Positions 42,311 through 53,339 of a stretch of DNA of 64,000 nt are shown piece after piece (position 1 is the first letter of the stretch; each line of letters starts with the position of its first letter). A model generated the notes under the pieces. That model worked only from the letters and a program-made list of their open reading frames with translations, did no database searches and was not told the DNA's origin. The translations under genes and the position numbers were made by a program. Origin of the DNA: Agrypnia vestita (lineage: Eukaryota; Arthropoda; Insecta; Trichoptera; Phryganeidae); contig JADDOH010011247.1 in NCBI GenBank assembly GCA_016648135.1, positions 1-64,000 of the forward strand. The letters run 5' to 3'.

Positions 42311-42799
42311 ACGGTACAGCGTACCATTAAAAAAACAATGTATATAAAGACGTATAGATTGATAGGTAATAATAAAAAAAGGAGATAAGGTATAATTCTA
42401 TCAAAAACAATTAATAAAGTGATATATAAAGAAAAATTAAACATTAAGTGAATAACATAAAGTATGAGAAAATTACATCAAATGAAATAATAGTTATCAA
42501 ATCAAATATGAAAGTCAACACTCAAATAAAATTACAATAAATTAAAATAATTAAGTCTGAAATTCAAGAAGCAACAAAATTAAATAATTGTAAACAAATC
42601 AAATCTGAAACTCAAGAAGCAATAGATAGAAATGACATCAACAACTAATTATAAACGACCAAATTCGTTCGGAAGAGCTTTCTCGTAGGCGGCTAGTGTA
42701 CATCCGATAGATAGCCATACTCGTTTCCTAACCTACGGAGCCTTCTAATAGGCGAGCTACAGAGATAATTTAAACTAATAAATAAGTATTATTTACATC

Positions 42800-43320
42800 G
42801 CGCACGGCGGTGGCCGCGGCGGAGCGGAGTGGCGCGCTCGGCGGCCGCGCGCCCGCCGGCCCGCGTTCATAAAAGATTCACCGAAGCGAGTTAGGCCGCG
42901 AGCCGGCCTTGTTCTTTAGCGGCCGAATTCGCCGCCGCTTGTTTAGCCCGCCCGGTAAATATGGGTCGGCGCACCGTAAATGGGTCACGGGGCTCCGTGC
43001 GGGGAGGGGGGCGGGGGGCGGGGGGCGCCGGAAATCAATAGGGCCGAGCGGCGGGGCGCCACGTGTCGGGGGGCGGGGGCGGGGGGCGGCCGCGCGAGCC
43101 GATCAGTGCAAATGTCACTTTTGCGGAGAGCGGGTCTGTCGCTTGCCCGACTAACTTGGAACCGAAACCCCTCGCCCTGTCATTCGGTTCAATTTTGTAT
43201 TTGGTCGGTCGAAACATCCCAAACAGTCCGGGATGGTGCGAGAACAATTGCCGACGAAGTACTAAAGTTATAACGGACCGATATTACCGTCTGGCAGTTT
43301 GACAGATGGAACGGCCGCCA
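42800..43320. promoter_or_regulatory. CpG-rich, GC-rich island
   Basis: This is the strongest GC island of the window, with many CG dinucleotides (GCGGTGGCCGCGGCGGAGCG) and G runs near 43000-43090. Frames are open on both strands, as expected from composition. I recognise no protein. It may be a promoter and 5' untranslated region of a host gene or a conserved regulatory element. Direction and target are unknown. Confidence 0.4.
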
Positions 43321-43539
43321 TTACTGCGTGGTTTCTTTAGTGCTGCCCGACCAAATTTCTGTATTTAATACGTCACCGGACGTTCTGTACATTATGTATT
43401 GTTTAATAAATTTACACCCTGACAACTTATGTTACGCGACAGGGACGCCCTCCCTCGCGCGCCGAGTTATAGTGGTACGTCTATACCTTTGCGTTGAATT
43501 AATACAGATAAAATCTTATTTATTATTACAAAATCGCCA

Positions 43540-43805
43540 TCACCATCGTCGTCACTCTTGGCACTACAACCCTCGGTGGGTCTTGGTCTCCTCAGTAATC
43601 TTCCTCCACTCATCTCGGTCTGGTGCCAGCTCTCTCCAGTTCCGAAGCTCTAAGGCAGAGATGTCTTCGAGGACGTTGTCACTCTATCTTAATTTTGGCC
43701 TTCCTAAGCTCCTTCGCCCTATTGGCCTTGAGATCAGCAGGGATTTTGGTGCTTGATGCTGGGACATTCTCTCCAGCCGCTGGAGTCTTCCCAGTTTTAT
43801 AAATT
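43540..43805 (-). pseudogene. LINE ORF2 tail, same family as 4290-5085
   Basis: The minus strand reads KLGRLQRLERMSQHQAPKSL, then GRRSLGRPKLR, ISALELRNWRELAPDRDEW and ITEETKTHRGL. The 4810-5040 fragment shows the same order (FLINSR, LRRTKLRW, EETKTYREW). At least one stop is present. Confidence 0.65.
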
Positions 43806-43809
43806 TTGT

Positions 43810-44480
43810 GACGTTTGGCTCTTTAAATAGAGTGAAGAGCTCATTATTACAAAATAACAATACTTTTTATATTAATTCAATCGTTTTCGGAAACATTCAT
43901 ATCTTTAGCATAGGACGATAAAAAACTAATCAAAAATGTATAATTATTTATTTGTATGAACAGAGTTTCTCAAAGGTACTAGAAAGAACTTGTTGGGAGT
44001 GGAAGAATGGGAATCTTCTTTATTCAATAGCCATGATGACAGATTTTGAAATAACCTTATAGGTACACATCTACCATTACCAAAAATAACATTATTTCAG
44101 GGGAAAACTTCATTTACTTAATTTTAACGCGAATAATTGCATTTTCATCTATCTATTTTTAATTTCATGTAACCCAACATCGACATATTTCACATGACAC
44201 AACCTCAGTTTAAGAGAGAAATTATATCACTCTTGACCCAAAATAATTTGAGTGTGAAATTAACCTAAATAAAAAAAATATATTGTCACATTCTTTGACT
44301 TGGTTGACCTGGGAGCCCACGTGCCTATTATGCCATGCGGAGATTGTGAACTTCGTTCATCTTGTAGTCGCATATTGTACTATATTTATATTGTATAATG
44401 TATTAATGTTTTACTGTAAAAAGTAACTGTACTAATCACCTTGTCCTAAATGATTATCCGTGAGTCATTCTGACCTGTCG
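43810..44480. other. Unassigned AT-rich stretch
   Basis: No recognisable gene. It ends in an (AAAAT/AAATA)n tract at 44493-44525, which may be a retroelement tail. Confidence 0.35.
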
Positions 44481-44558
44481 ATAGTCTTTAAATTAAAAAT
44501 AAAAATAAAATAAAATAAAAATAAATTTCGCGCTAAAAGGCCCACAGGTGTCATGGCG

Positions 44559-44641
44559 TGACGTCAAGCCTTTGTAAACATGGCATTGCGTCTATGACAA
44601 CAGTTTAAGAGACACGGTGACGTTACTTAGGCGTGACGTCA
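44559..44641. promoter_or_regulatory. Cluster of CRE-type sites
   Basis: Two full palindromic TGACGTCA sites lie at 44559-44566 and 44634-44641, with a half site TGACGTTA at about 44618. This octamer is the known CREB/ATF binding site. The stretch is followed by AAAATGGCCGAATG. The density within 83 bases of AT-rich DNA is more than expected by chance. Nothing downstream is recognised as a gene. Confidence 0.4.
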
Positions 44642-44904
44642 TTCGCTCTGGTCGGTGTTTCAGTTAAAATGGCCGAATGCACAATTTTATACTTTTATTT
44701 TACTGAAAATCTTATAAATATTAATGTGTACATTAAAACTGAATTATTTTTTAGAATCTTTTAAAATATTTTCTTCTCTAAAATGACTTATTCTTTAATA
44801 CTGTCATCGTGCCTGTTATGAATAGAAAATATTCTTTACACCTTGGGCGAAATGTCAAATCATCTTTGCATTTTTTTTTAATATTTCTGAGTTACCTATC
44901 TTTT

Positions 44905-45000
44905 GAATTCCACTAAATTGTATAGCAGACTGTCGATGGAAATAAAATATGCAACTAAGGTGAGAATATTTAAGAATCACATTAAAAATTGATATAGGTG
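44905..45000 (+). pseudogene. Short LINE ORF2 tail
   Basis: One frame reads LNSTKLYSRLSMEIKYATKV and RIFKNHIKN, matching the L-Y-N-x-L-P-x-E-I-K...F-K end of CR1/Jockey-type ORF2. Confidence 0.5.
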
Positions 45001-45338
45001 TTAAGTGATAAAAAACGAAGTGTTAAAAAAGGAATTAACGACGAAAAACACATAATTAAAAAGTAAAATTATATAATGTTTTGAACAATAATGTTGTATT
45101 TCGTGCCTACCTAGACACATGATTTTCCTAATGAGGGAATACCTTTATCAAGTTTTTTTATGAACATTTCTTTAAATTTTGAAAATAAAAATAATAAAGA
45201 AAAAACATACATTTTATCCAAATAAATTCTGTTGTATATTATTTGACAAATTATGATTCTGTGAGTCATTTTTCGACAAAGATGTTCATATTCACTCGGT
45301 AAAAATGAGAGAGTAACTTTATTATTAATAAATATACA

Positions 45339-45775
45339 CAGGGTGTCCCGTATCTCGACGTCAAGCCAAAATCGGGTAATAGGTAGTCATAATAGTTATC
45401 AGAAAAATATTGAAAAAAATGTAAGTCATGTGTTTTAAAAATTATAAGCATTTAAATAAAATTTTAAAAAAATCTACACCCCGTTAGGGTCTTTTCACTC
45501 CTGTTGCTACAAATCTTTATTTTTCTTCATTTTTTTAATTATTATGTAATCCTGAATAATGATTCTGTAAACTTTTGTCCAAAATTCAAACCCAACTGCT
45601 CCAGCTTGGAAGAAAATGTCACTTTTTGACCAAACCAAGTATTCAAAATCAATACTTTGCCCAGTTTTAACTGACTGTTTTTTTTTTTTTTTAAATTTAA
45701 AATATTTTTCTGATAACTATTATGACTTGGCCTATCACCCGATTTCGGCTTGACGACGAGATACGGGACACCCTG
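45339..45775. mobile_element. MITE with long terminal inverted repeats
   Basis: CAGGGTGTCCCGTATCTCG at 45339 and its mirror at 45775 continue into about 75 bases of inverted similarity (GTCAAGCCAAAATCGGGT). The 6-base TATACA occurs directly on both sides (45333-45338 and 45776-45781). It is 437 bases long and non-coding. Superfamily undetermined. Confidence 0.8.
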
Positions 45776-45870
45776 TATACAATAATTAAATAATTAAAAA
45801 AACTCTTCTAAATGCTCATCACACGGTTGAATTACCAATATCTTATCCATGTAACGGACGTTGATTATTA

Positions 45871-45942
45871 CGTCGATCAACAAAATTATGTTGATCGACG
45901 CAAAAATTGCGTTGATCAACATAATTTTGTTGACTGCGTCTC
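45871..45942. repeat. Nested palindrome
   Basis: GATCAACAAAATTATGTTGATC is nearly self-complementary and is mirrored downstream as GATCAACATAATTTTGTTGA, with GACGCAA/TTGCG at the centre. The stretch can fold as one long hairpin or as two short ones. Confidence 0.75.
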
Positions 45943-45944
45943 GG

Positions 45945-47140
45945 AATATAAATCTACGATCGCGGTGTTTTGATTTTCAAAAATATTCCCTGCATTGTGA
46001 GATGTCAGATCTAATAATGGATATCTAATTACATTTACGAGATATTGAAACACATACTATGTCTATATTTTTATATATTGTGTGTACTGCTTACACCTGA
46101 TATAGTTTTTATATAATTATTTGTATATTACAATTTTTTTTATATGTAAAAGCCTATAATGGGCGTGAACAAGTAAATAAATAAATAAGGACTCGAAATG
46201 ACAAAAAATCTATTTAAATTAATTATAATAATAATGTTAAAAGAACAAATGTATTTAATACTTTGTTGAATACTGTACAACACAATACTAAAACGTAATT
46301 AACGTTGAGTGGGTACGTCGCTCTCTGGGGAGGAGGAGCTCACTCACCTACAACTATTTTATTCGATTTCAGATGCAAAAAATAAATATGTTTTCCCTTA
46401 AGAATCCATTACACGCTTATTAAAAAAAATAACATGTATGTTTTTCAATTAGTTTAATGATTTTAAAATTTGTTGCCCTTATAAAATTATACTCAACAAA
46501 TTAAAATTATTATTTAATACCGATAAAAATTTATCAGTGTTGATACCGTTCAATGCCTATTTTCGAGATGATCAATTTTGAGTTAACTTTTCGAATAATT
46601 TTGTATTTTTTACTAGCCTATTTAAAAATTATCGAATTATACGAATATTGCAGGCGTGTGCAGTGAGTACGTTGAAGCATGATTTTTACGTAAAAATATA
46701 TTTTGCAACAAAAATTGAAATAAAATATTTATGTTGTTATGATATTTCGAAATTTGAACAATACAATAATTATTGTGATAAGAATATTGCGAGATATATT
46801 TTTTAATTAGAAATTTTTTCAAATCTATGCTTACAGAAATGTTATGCTTCAATTCTATCATTGCACTGTGTACTCTGCTATATTGTATATATATGTAAGT
46901 AAATATGTTATTAATTGTGTCATTTTCAAATTCAAAATATTTTTTTAGCCATCCCTATAAAATTTTGATGTCAAATAGATTGATAACGAAAATGCGGTAT
47001 GGAAATGTTTATTTCTCTCCCTATGAACTTGCTTATCTGCTACGTTTCTAAGAACATACATAATTATACTGATTCGCTTGAGTCGGTAAGAGTCGGATAC
47101 CAGGCACGAGCATAAATAGCTACACAGGAAAAATATAAAT
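45945..47140. other. Unassigned AT-rich stretch
   Basis: An AAATAAATAAATAA tail at about 46170 suggests an old retroelement end. About 46650-46760 resembles 330-410. Otherwise nothing is recognised. Confidence 0.35.
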
Positions 47141-47331
47141 ATATTAGGTCCTTACATATGAAATTGGTGTTTTGCCGTACTGGCAAATTTGATCTCAAAT
47201 ATCTTCTCTTTGGTTAGGAATTCCAAATCCAAATTTATACAGCTATTTACTCATGTATTTGTGTTTTGAAAATTATAATTCATTTGTTTTTTCCTCAATT
47301 GTTTTTTTCTTTGCGTCACTCAGTTTACAAA

Positions 47332-47703
47332 ATGAAAAACTTGAAATATCGCGTTATTTACGAGTACGAGTTCCACCGTGGCACCAGTGCTGCAGAAACG
47401 GCTCGAAGGATTAATGATGTGTATGGCGACGGTGCCGCAAAAGAAAACACAGTGCGTTTTTGGTTCCAACGTTTTCGTTCTGGAAATTTCGACCTGCAGA
47501 ACAAGCCCCGTGGACGGCCGGAGACCAAAGTTGATAATGAAGAATTGAAGGCTATTGTGGAAGCGGATCCATCGCAAACCACATCCGAGTTAGCTGCAGG
47601 CTGCGGTGTTAGTGATAAAACTGTTTTAATCCACTTGAAGCAAATTGGTAAGGTGAAAAAGCTTGAAAGGTGGGTACCTCACCATGCCCCAAGCGAAAAT
47701 TGA
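47332..47703 (+). pseudogene. Mariner transposase N-terminal part
   Basis: It starts MKNLKYRVIYEYEFHRGTSA, has the two helix-turn-helix units (TVRFWFQRFRSGNFD and TTSELAAGCGVSDKTVLIHL) and the linker GKVKKLERWVPH. It then jumps at 47684 to HAPSEN and a stop, because about 65 codons are deleted. I chose the ATG at 47332 because it matches the start of the family; an upstream in-frame ATG at 47266 is probably untranslated. The DNA-binding half is intact. Confidence 0.88.
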
Positions 47704-48179
47704 CTCCAAAAAAGTTACTTGTGAGCGTTTGGTGGACTAGTGCTGGTGTCGTTCACTACAGCTTTCTTAAATCTGGCCAGACGATTACGGCAGATGTCTA
47801 TTGTCAGCAACTGCAAACCATGATGGAAAAGCTGGCTGCTAAACAACCGAGGCTGGTTAATCGCTGTAGGCCACTACTGCTTCATGATAACGCTAGACCA
47901 CACACTGCACAACAGACAGCTACCAAATTAGAGGAGCTTCAATTGGAATGTCTAAGACATCCACCGCACTCTCCGGACATTGCCCCAACAGATTACCATT
48001 TTTTTCGAAATTTGGATAACTTCTATCACAGGAAAAAATTCAACTCCGATGGGGCAGTCCAAACCGCCTTCAAAGATTTTATTGATTCCCGTCCGAATGG
48101 TTTTTTTAGTAATGGGATCGGTGAACTACCTATGAGATGGCAAAAGTGCATAGATAGCAATGGTACATACTTTGATTAA
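47684..48179 (+). pseudogene. Mariner transposase C-terminal part
   Basis: Beyond the deletion the frame reads CPKRKLTPKKLLVSVWWTSA, then the second catalytic Asp in LLLHDNARPHTAQ and the third in PTDYHFFRNLDNF, ending MRWQKCIDSNGTYFD at 48179. The first Asp of the DD34D triad (TCDEKW block) is in the deleted part, so this is catalytically dead. Stops separate it from the N-terminal frame. Confidence 0.88.
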
Positions 48180-48264
48180 ATAAATATATTATAACAAAAA
48201 AAAATCGGCTTTTTGTTCCTCCCATACTAAACGCCAATTTCATATGTAAGGACCTAATATTAAA

Positions 48265-48925
48265 AAAGCAAACACACATTCATTATTTTTTTTTATTTAA
48301 AAGATAATGGGAAGACAAATAGAGAAAACCTGGCTATTCAGATCTCATCTCTTGTCCGCGTATGGTACTTTAAATTCCCCATTATAAGTGCAGGCTTGGT
48401 GAATGTGAAGCACTCCCATTGGATTAAGTGGTTTCTGGGTAAAGGTACTTCAATTTATTATGGCGCATGGCATACCCCTGAGATGAAAATTCAGTTCAAA
48501 TGTGCCTAGCTATCATAATATGTACTTTAGATTATTAAAAACTTGTCAACGTTAAACGATTTTCTGGGTATCTTATTATATTATTGGTAACAAACAAAAA
48601 TTCACAGTAATTTTTTGGAGTATACCAGCAAAGATAGGTTTATCCAAAAATATACTGAATGCGGTAAAAATATACCTAGGATAACAAATTCACAATGTAC
48701 CGAATTATAGATTTCGTGTATTTATTCGTTCAAAAATCACGTTTTCTTTAAATTTATAGGCTATATTTCCAATAAAATCTCGAATTCAGTACATTCTAAA
48801 TTAATAATTTACTATGACTGCATTTTTTTAAAAGATATTTGCTTTTATAACCCACATATAAACTACTTTCAGTATTTAAGTACTGGATATGAATAATGCA
48901 CTAAGTGACAGAATATTCATTTTAA
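48265..48925. other. Unassigned AT-rich stretch
   Basis: No feature seen. Confidence 0.3.
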
Positions 48926-48929
48926 GATT

Positions 48930-48996
48930 CAAGCTAAAAAGCGAATACAGAAATATAAAATAAAAAAGGTTGTAATTTTTGACGGTTTATAGCTAG
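48930..48996 (+). mobile_element. Helitron-like family A 3' end
   Basis: TTTTTGACGGTTTATAG followed by CTAG at 48993-48996 and T is the family terminus in decayed form. The upstream body is not clearly recognisable. Confidence 0.4.
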
Positions 48997-48999
48997 TTT

Positions 49000-49535
49000 G
49001 ATAATAACTGTGATATGAGAATTGCAAAATACATTTTTCATTGCGTAATATTTCATAGAATTTCTAGTTACATACAGCTCATTTAAATATACTGAGTGAA
49101 AGATACTTTCTCTCCATTGCTACCCTCTTCTAATGTTTTGCCATCTTCTCTTCTCTAGGTTTTTCTTATCCACCCACTATCGACCCATCTTTTCTAAGGC
49201 TGACCTCTTCCTCTTTTTATGTTCCACGGTCTTCATCGTATATATTTATACCGTTATTAATTAATACAACAATCTTAAAGGAAATGGTATAGTTGGCTGG
49301 GGTGGGGCCTTCAAGTCTTGTATACTACCAGTGGAAATAGTTCAGAGAGTAATTATCAAAGTGATTTTGAAGAAAACCTCAATATTTCCAACTAGAGAAC
49401 TTTTCAACATTTTTAACGTCCTTAATATTAATCAAATCTATTAAAAATTTGCGATACTTCAAATTCACAAAATGTACTTCAATAATTTTGATGTTTTAGT
49501 AATAGACCGAGATTAGCTGGAAATATTTTGATATC
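49000..49535. other. Unassigned stretch
   Basis: No gene recognised. Pyrimidine-rich text at about 49110-49215 is unexplained. Confidence 0.3.
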
Positions 49536-49539
49536 TAAA

Positions 49540-49842
49540 TGTAATACTAGCACAGCCCAACACCATTTCTCCTATCAAGAAGTATAATTCTTTAATGCTC
49601 TTCCCAATGAAATGAAGACAGAAAAAATTATAGAAATTTCAAAACTGAAAAAAATTGGAAAATCTTCAACAAAAATCAATCAGAATAACGCAATGAAAAA
49701 AAATCTTATCGAAAACAATCAATATTTACATAGTTTTAAATGTTATTACAATATCTTCTTAATTTTTATAACTTTATCCAATGTTTCCTTGTCCATATCT
49801 TACATAATCTTATGTCTTATTTATATTTTACTTATTTAATCT
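49540..49842 (+). pseudogene. Possible LINE ORF2 tail
   Basis: The frame reads AQHHFSYQEV, a stop, then FFNALPNEMKTEKIIEISKL. The F-N-x-L-P-x-E-M-K phrase is typical of CR1-like ORF2 ends. The remainder is a low-complexity Lys/Asn-rich and hydrophobic stretch that may be chance. Confidence 0.4.
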
Positions 49843-49859
49843 AATGTCTTAAATTTTAT

Positions 49860-50235
49860 AATTTAATGTTATGTTTCCTTGTCTATATCTTACTTACTTA
49901 ATCATATGTCTTATTATATCTTTTTTCACTATTCGAATATAATGCTACTATAGCTAGACCGCGTTCAAAAGAATGTGCGCAAAAAATATGTGTGCTGTTA
50001 CGATGCAGAAAACGAACTCAAATAAGTTTTTCTAGTAAGTAAGTAACCTTTTACAAACTAAATAATATATATTTATTTGGAATATCATATTGTAGCTTGT
50101 AATACGGGCTTGACAGGCACCTTTCCCCCGCTTTCTTCTTACCGAACAAGGCTAGGGAATAGTCTTATGATTGTGGTCGACCTATAATTATTACATTAAC
50201 AATATGTATATAAATATATGACAATGCCCCCCACT
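49860..50235. other. Unassigned stretch upstream of the Penelope-like ORF
   Basis: No reverse transcriptase motifs could be found here, so the nuclease ORF downstream is a 5'-truncated remnant. Confidence 0.35.
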
Positions 50236-50240
50236 TTTAA

Positions 50241-50672
50241 ACACGAGAATTAAATAATATAGGGACAAACCTCAAAAACTCTAAAAGCAAAACACCTAAA
50301 TTAGAAAACAGTGGCATATACAAATTAATATGTGATCATAAAGATTGCAATGCCACATATATAGGACAAACGGGAGGGTCTTTTTTAACTAGATTCGCGG
50401 AACACATGCGCTGCTATAAAAATAAAAATTTAGAGTCAAAATTTGCGGCCCATTTATTAAATGAAAACCACGTCCCGCAAGGTGATAACGAACCAAAACC
50501 TTTACATATAGAAACAAAAGGTTTTAGGATGAATTTACTTGAGCAACTAGAAATAAATAAATATAAAAAGGATCCAAATATTAAACTTTTAAATAATCAA
50601 CAAAAAATGATCTTCTCTCCACTTCTAAATATTTTAAAAAAAACCAATAATCAAGGACATAAATTAAAATAA
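50241..50672 (+). CDS. Penelope-like element GIY-YIG endonuclease domain, partial
   Basis: A frame of 143 codons opens after TAA at 50238-50240 and ends at TAA 50670-50672. It contains SGIYKLICDHKDCNATYIGQ, i.e. GIY and YIG with a CxxC-like spacer, then TGGSFLTRFAEHMRCYKN with the conserved Arg and His, KFAAHLLNENH, and a downstream MNLLEQLEINKYK with the likely metal-binding Glu. This arrangement is the C-terminal nuclease of Penelope-like retroelements, which nicks target DNA for priming. The reverse transcriptase is absent upstream, so the element is truncated, yet the nuclease frame has no stop. A bacterial-type GIY-YIG enzyme is unlikely in this context. Confidence 0.85.
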   Translation, partial: TRELNNIGTNLKNSKSKTPKLENSGIYKLICDHKDCNATYIGQTGGSFLTRFAEHMRCYKNKNLESKFAAHLLNENHVPQGDNEPKPLHIETKGFRMNLLEQLEINKYKKDPNIKLLNNQQKMIFSPLLNILKKTNNQGHKLK

Positions 50673-50867
50673 TATTTATAAATAACACTTGCAGAAAACG
50701 GGGAATTTTGATAATTAAGCATAACGTTAACCGAGGCACCTTTAATGATAAGTGCCCGGGAAAAAACGTACATTACTACAGGGCTTCACCACAAATATCT
50801 AATTACTCTAAATGGGAAGGGGTAACTTAAAATTGTATAAATAAGTCGTTTGTACGTGGTATATCCA

Positions 50868-50912
50868 CTGTTTGATAATGGCCTTACAAGCCGAAACAGC
50901 TGTAACACATAA
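50868..50912 (+). ncRNA. Hammerhead-like motif downstream of the Penelope-like nuclease
   Basis: About 200 bases after the nuclease stop one finds TTGATAA at the core position, a stem II GGC/GCC, GAAAC, the eight-base palindrome ACAGCTGT and A. TGT before the core pairs with ACA after the cleavage base. Two core bases differ from CTGANGA, so it is likely inactive. Its place in the element is where a Penelope-like pseudo-LTR ribozyme is expected. Confidence 0.55.
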
Positions 50913-50919
50913 AAATACT

Positions 50920-51845
50920 TAACCCGTAGAACTTAATAATAATATTTATTAAAATTTAATTTATTTTAAATTTCGCTAAAAAGTCTCTATTAAAAGTGGG
51001 TAAGCGTTAATATTCTCATTCTGTTTTTTAAATATATGATATGTAATTAACGTCATTATGTACAATTCAATTAAATAAATAAATAAAATAAAAAACATAA
51101 AAATGAGCTAAACATTTTTCTACTGCTGAAATATGTTCACTTAAACAACCGTTGTGCTCATTTTAAGACGCGATGGTCGGATAGATTCAGCCAAATTTTC
51201 AGGAAAAATTGTAAGAATAGCCCAAGAAACAGAGAGCCGTGGAAAACAAATAAAAGAGAGGCTCACTCAACCTTTCCGACCCCCGCACGATGGACAGATC
51301 TGGTGAAATCTTCCACCAATAATAATTCTTCCTTCCAATAATGCGGATCAAGCCGGACGGCGTCGATTAATATCCGTTCCAATTTCGGCAGCTCGCTTTC
51401 ATAATAAATATCGACCACGAATACTCAAGTAAGAACAAAACGAAATAGAAGATGATGAATAAGCTTTTTAACGATTAACTACAGGATTTTTAATACAGCC
51501 GGTTACACAACTTTATCATCATTCTTACATTATTGTAATAATAAAATATTTCACAATAATATACTTTGTTTACACCACAAAAGAGGCATACGTAAAAAGT
51601 AGAATAGGATGTATTATAATAACCTCCTGGGAAACCGGAAACTAGACAAACCTAAAGAGACTTCAACGACAGCAAAATAACAATCAACCGAAACGGTTCA
51701 CCGAATAATAACACAGCAATTAAACGTTGATAACATTACGAAAATCGAAACACTTCAACTCATTCCCAAGCTAGCTGATGGCGAAATACAAGACGAAGAC
51801 ATTACACAGAACAAAAAAGGACTGTTACGAATTATTTGTATCGGA
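50920..51845. other. Unassigned; GC-moderate patch at about 51170-51420
   Basis: The patch (for example CTTTCCGACCCCCGCACGAT) has low repeat content and no long frame. The flanks are AT-rich with an AAATAAATAAATAAA tract at about 51077. Confidence 0.3.
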
Positions 51846-51851
51846 TTAAAA

Positions 51852-52170
51852 CTATACAAAAACACCAATTATACCACAACATACCAAACAAATGTGTACT
51901 AACAATTTCAATTTCGTATTAACCTTAACATATACATGTATATCTTTGCAGACTTTTTTATATAAATTTTTGAGTTCTACAACTTCTCTGTAGAAATTAT
52001 TTAAATATCTCTTAACGTTAAGGCAGCGTTCGTAAAAAACGCGTCGCTCGACCATTTTTTTGTCGACTTTAGTTGTAAAATAGGTCACCACGAAAAGCCT
52101 TTTATTTTAACGGCATAATATATAGCCTATGTCCATCCTGAAAGTCCATGCTAAATATATTAATCACATT
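51852..52170 (-). repeat. Repeat with small conserved reading frame, copy 2
   Basis: This is the diverged partner of 6600-6905. The minus frame 52091-51852 reads MVTYFTTKVDKKMVERRVFY and then YLNNFYREVVELKNLYKK. The outer flank is also similar (ATTTTAACGGCATAATATAT against ATTTTATCGAGTTAATATAT). Function unknown. Confidence 0.45.
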
Positions 52171-52179
52171 AATATCTAT

Positions 52180-52235
52180 ATAATATATATATATATAATC
52201 TATATATATATAGCATATATATATATATGTACCCA
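52180..52235. repeat. AT-rich palindromic microsatellite
   Basis: TA runs interrupted as TAATCTATATATATATAGCA, able to fold back. Confidence 0.75.
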
Positions 52236-52239
52236 CTCA

Positions 52240-53335
52240 CCCCTCTTAGTACAAACTTAAAATACTAGAAACAATATAAAAGTATATGGGAAATTACATC
52301 TTCCATTAATCCTGTTCCGTGAGATGAGAAAGTATATCTCTATAACCCATCCCGGTGTTCTTTGTTCGGCTGCCTGCGGGTATTCGATCGGACAATTTTC
52401 TCAATATTTCATCTCAGATTTTTTCCATACTGCGTCCGCCCACTAAATCAGGGTACAAAGCCAATCTTGGATGGATCTCGTTTATTAAGGTGGCCATCGA
52501 TCTCGGGCACCGAACGCGGAGAGGGATGAACGGCCGCCGAACTTTGCTTCTGACATAATTCGGCTGTCGGGCGCGCGGCTAAGGGGACTCCTGATTTATT
52601 TGATTTGATAAATTGGTGATTTATTATTGAGAGCCTATTACCGAGGAGGCCGCCAACTTTTTGAGATATTGAAATGTCCGCGAACAAGACTTTAATCAGA
52701 TATACGAGGCCCGTTGTACGGAAAACAGATAAATTGTTTGGTGAAATAGATCCTTGTTATGTATTGAACGTGAAATTGACACGTGACAAAATTGACAGCG
52801 ACTCACGGCGGTGGAATTCAAATGAAACACTTGTCGCTGGGACACGCCAGGAGGACGTAAATACGGAAGAAAGGATGACAGGATGGAGATGAAAGGGTAA
52901 ATAGGGAACGAAATGTGAACTGTTTTTTTGGTAGGAAGGAACACGGATGATAGACGAAACTCACCACACGAAAATGTTCATTTCCCTTCAATTTCTCTGC
53001 GATATTAATTTGATTGGTGATCCAGTTTATATATAACTTGAATCCAACGCACTTCGTACCATTCTGCGAAGCTACGGTACTTGACAAATAAATTCGATGA
53101 ATATAGCGACGCAATAATAATCACTCTACAGTTCCGTGGTTTTGAACTACAGCAGGAAGAGTTAAGAATAAGTTAAGAGTTAAGAATAATTAAGGTTTTG
53201 GGGAAAGCAATGAAAGGGGGAAAGAGGTGGACATCATATGCCAGATTCCTCATGCGAATGCGTCGAATACAAATACTGAACAATTATTATAAATAATATA
53301 ATACGTTTCTTCTTCAAACACAGCAAAATTATTTT
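52240..53335. other. GC-moderate, repeat-poor stretch
   Basis: About 52350-52680 (for example GAACGGCCGCCGAACTTTGC) is unlike the surrounding repeats. Frames at 52355-52558 and 52674-52892 on the plus strand and overlapping minus frames show no recognised domain. This may be host non-coding or exonic DNA. Confidence 0.3.
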
Positions 53336-53339
53336 GTGG

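Larger units (their letters stand above)
47144..48257 (+). mobile_element. Cecropia-type mariner element, internally deleted, copy 2
   Basis: The ends TTAGGTCCTTACATATGAAA at 47144 and the mirror ending at 48257 are the same as in copy 1, with TA at 47142-47143 and 48258-48259. Length is 1114 bases. The transposase gene is cleaner than in copy 1 but lacks an internal block. Confidence 0.95.

Noticed and set aside
42909..43302. Four overlapping frames in the GC island
   Set aside because: Open frames on both strands are expected from high GC. None shows a domain.
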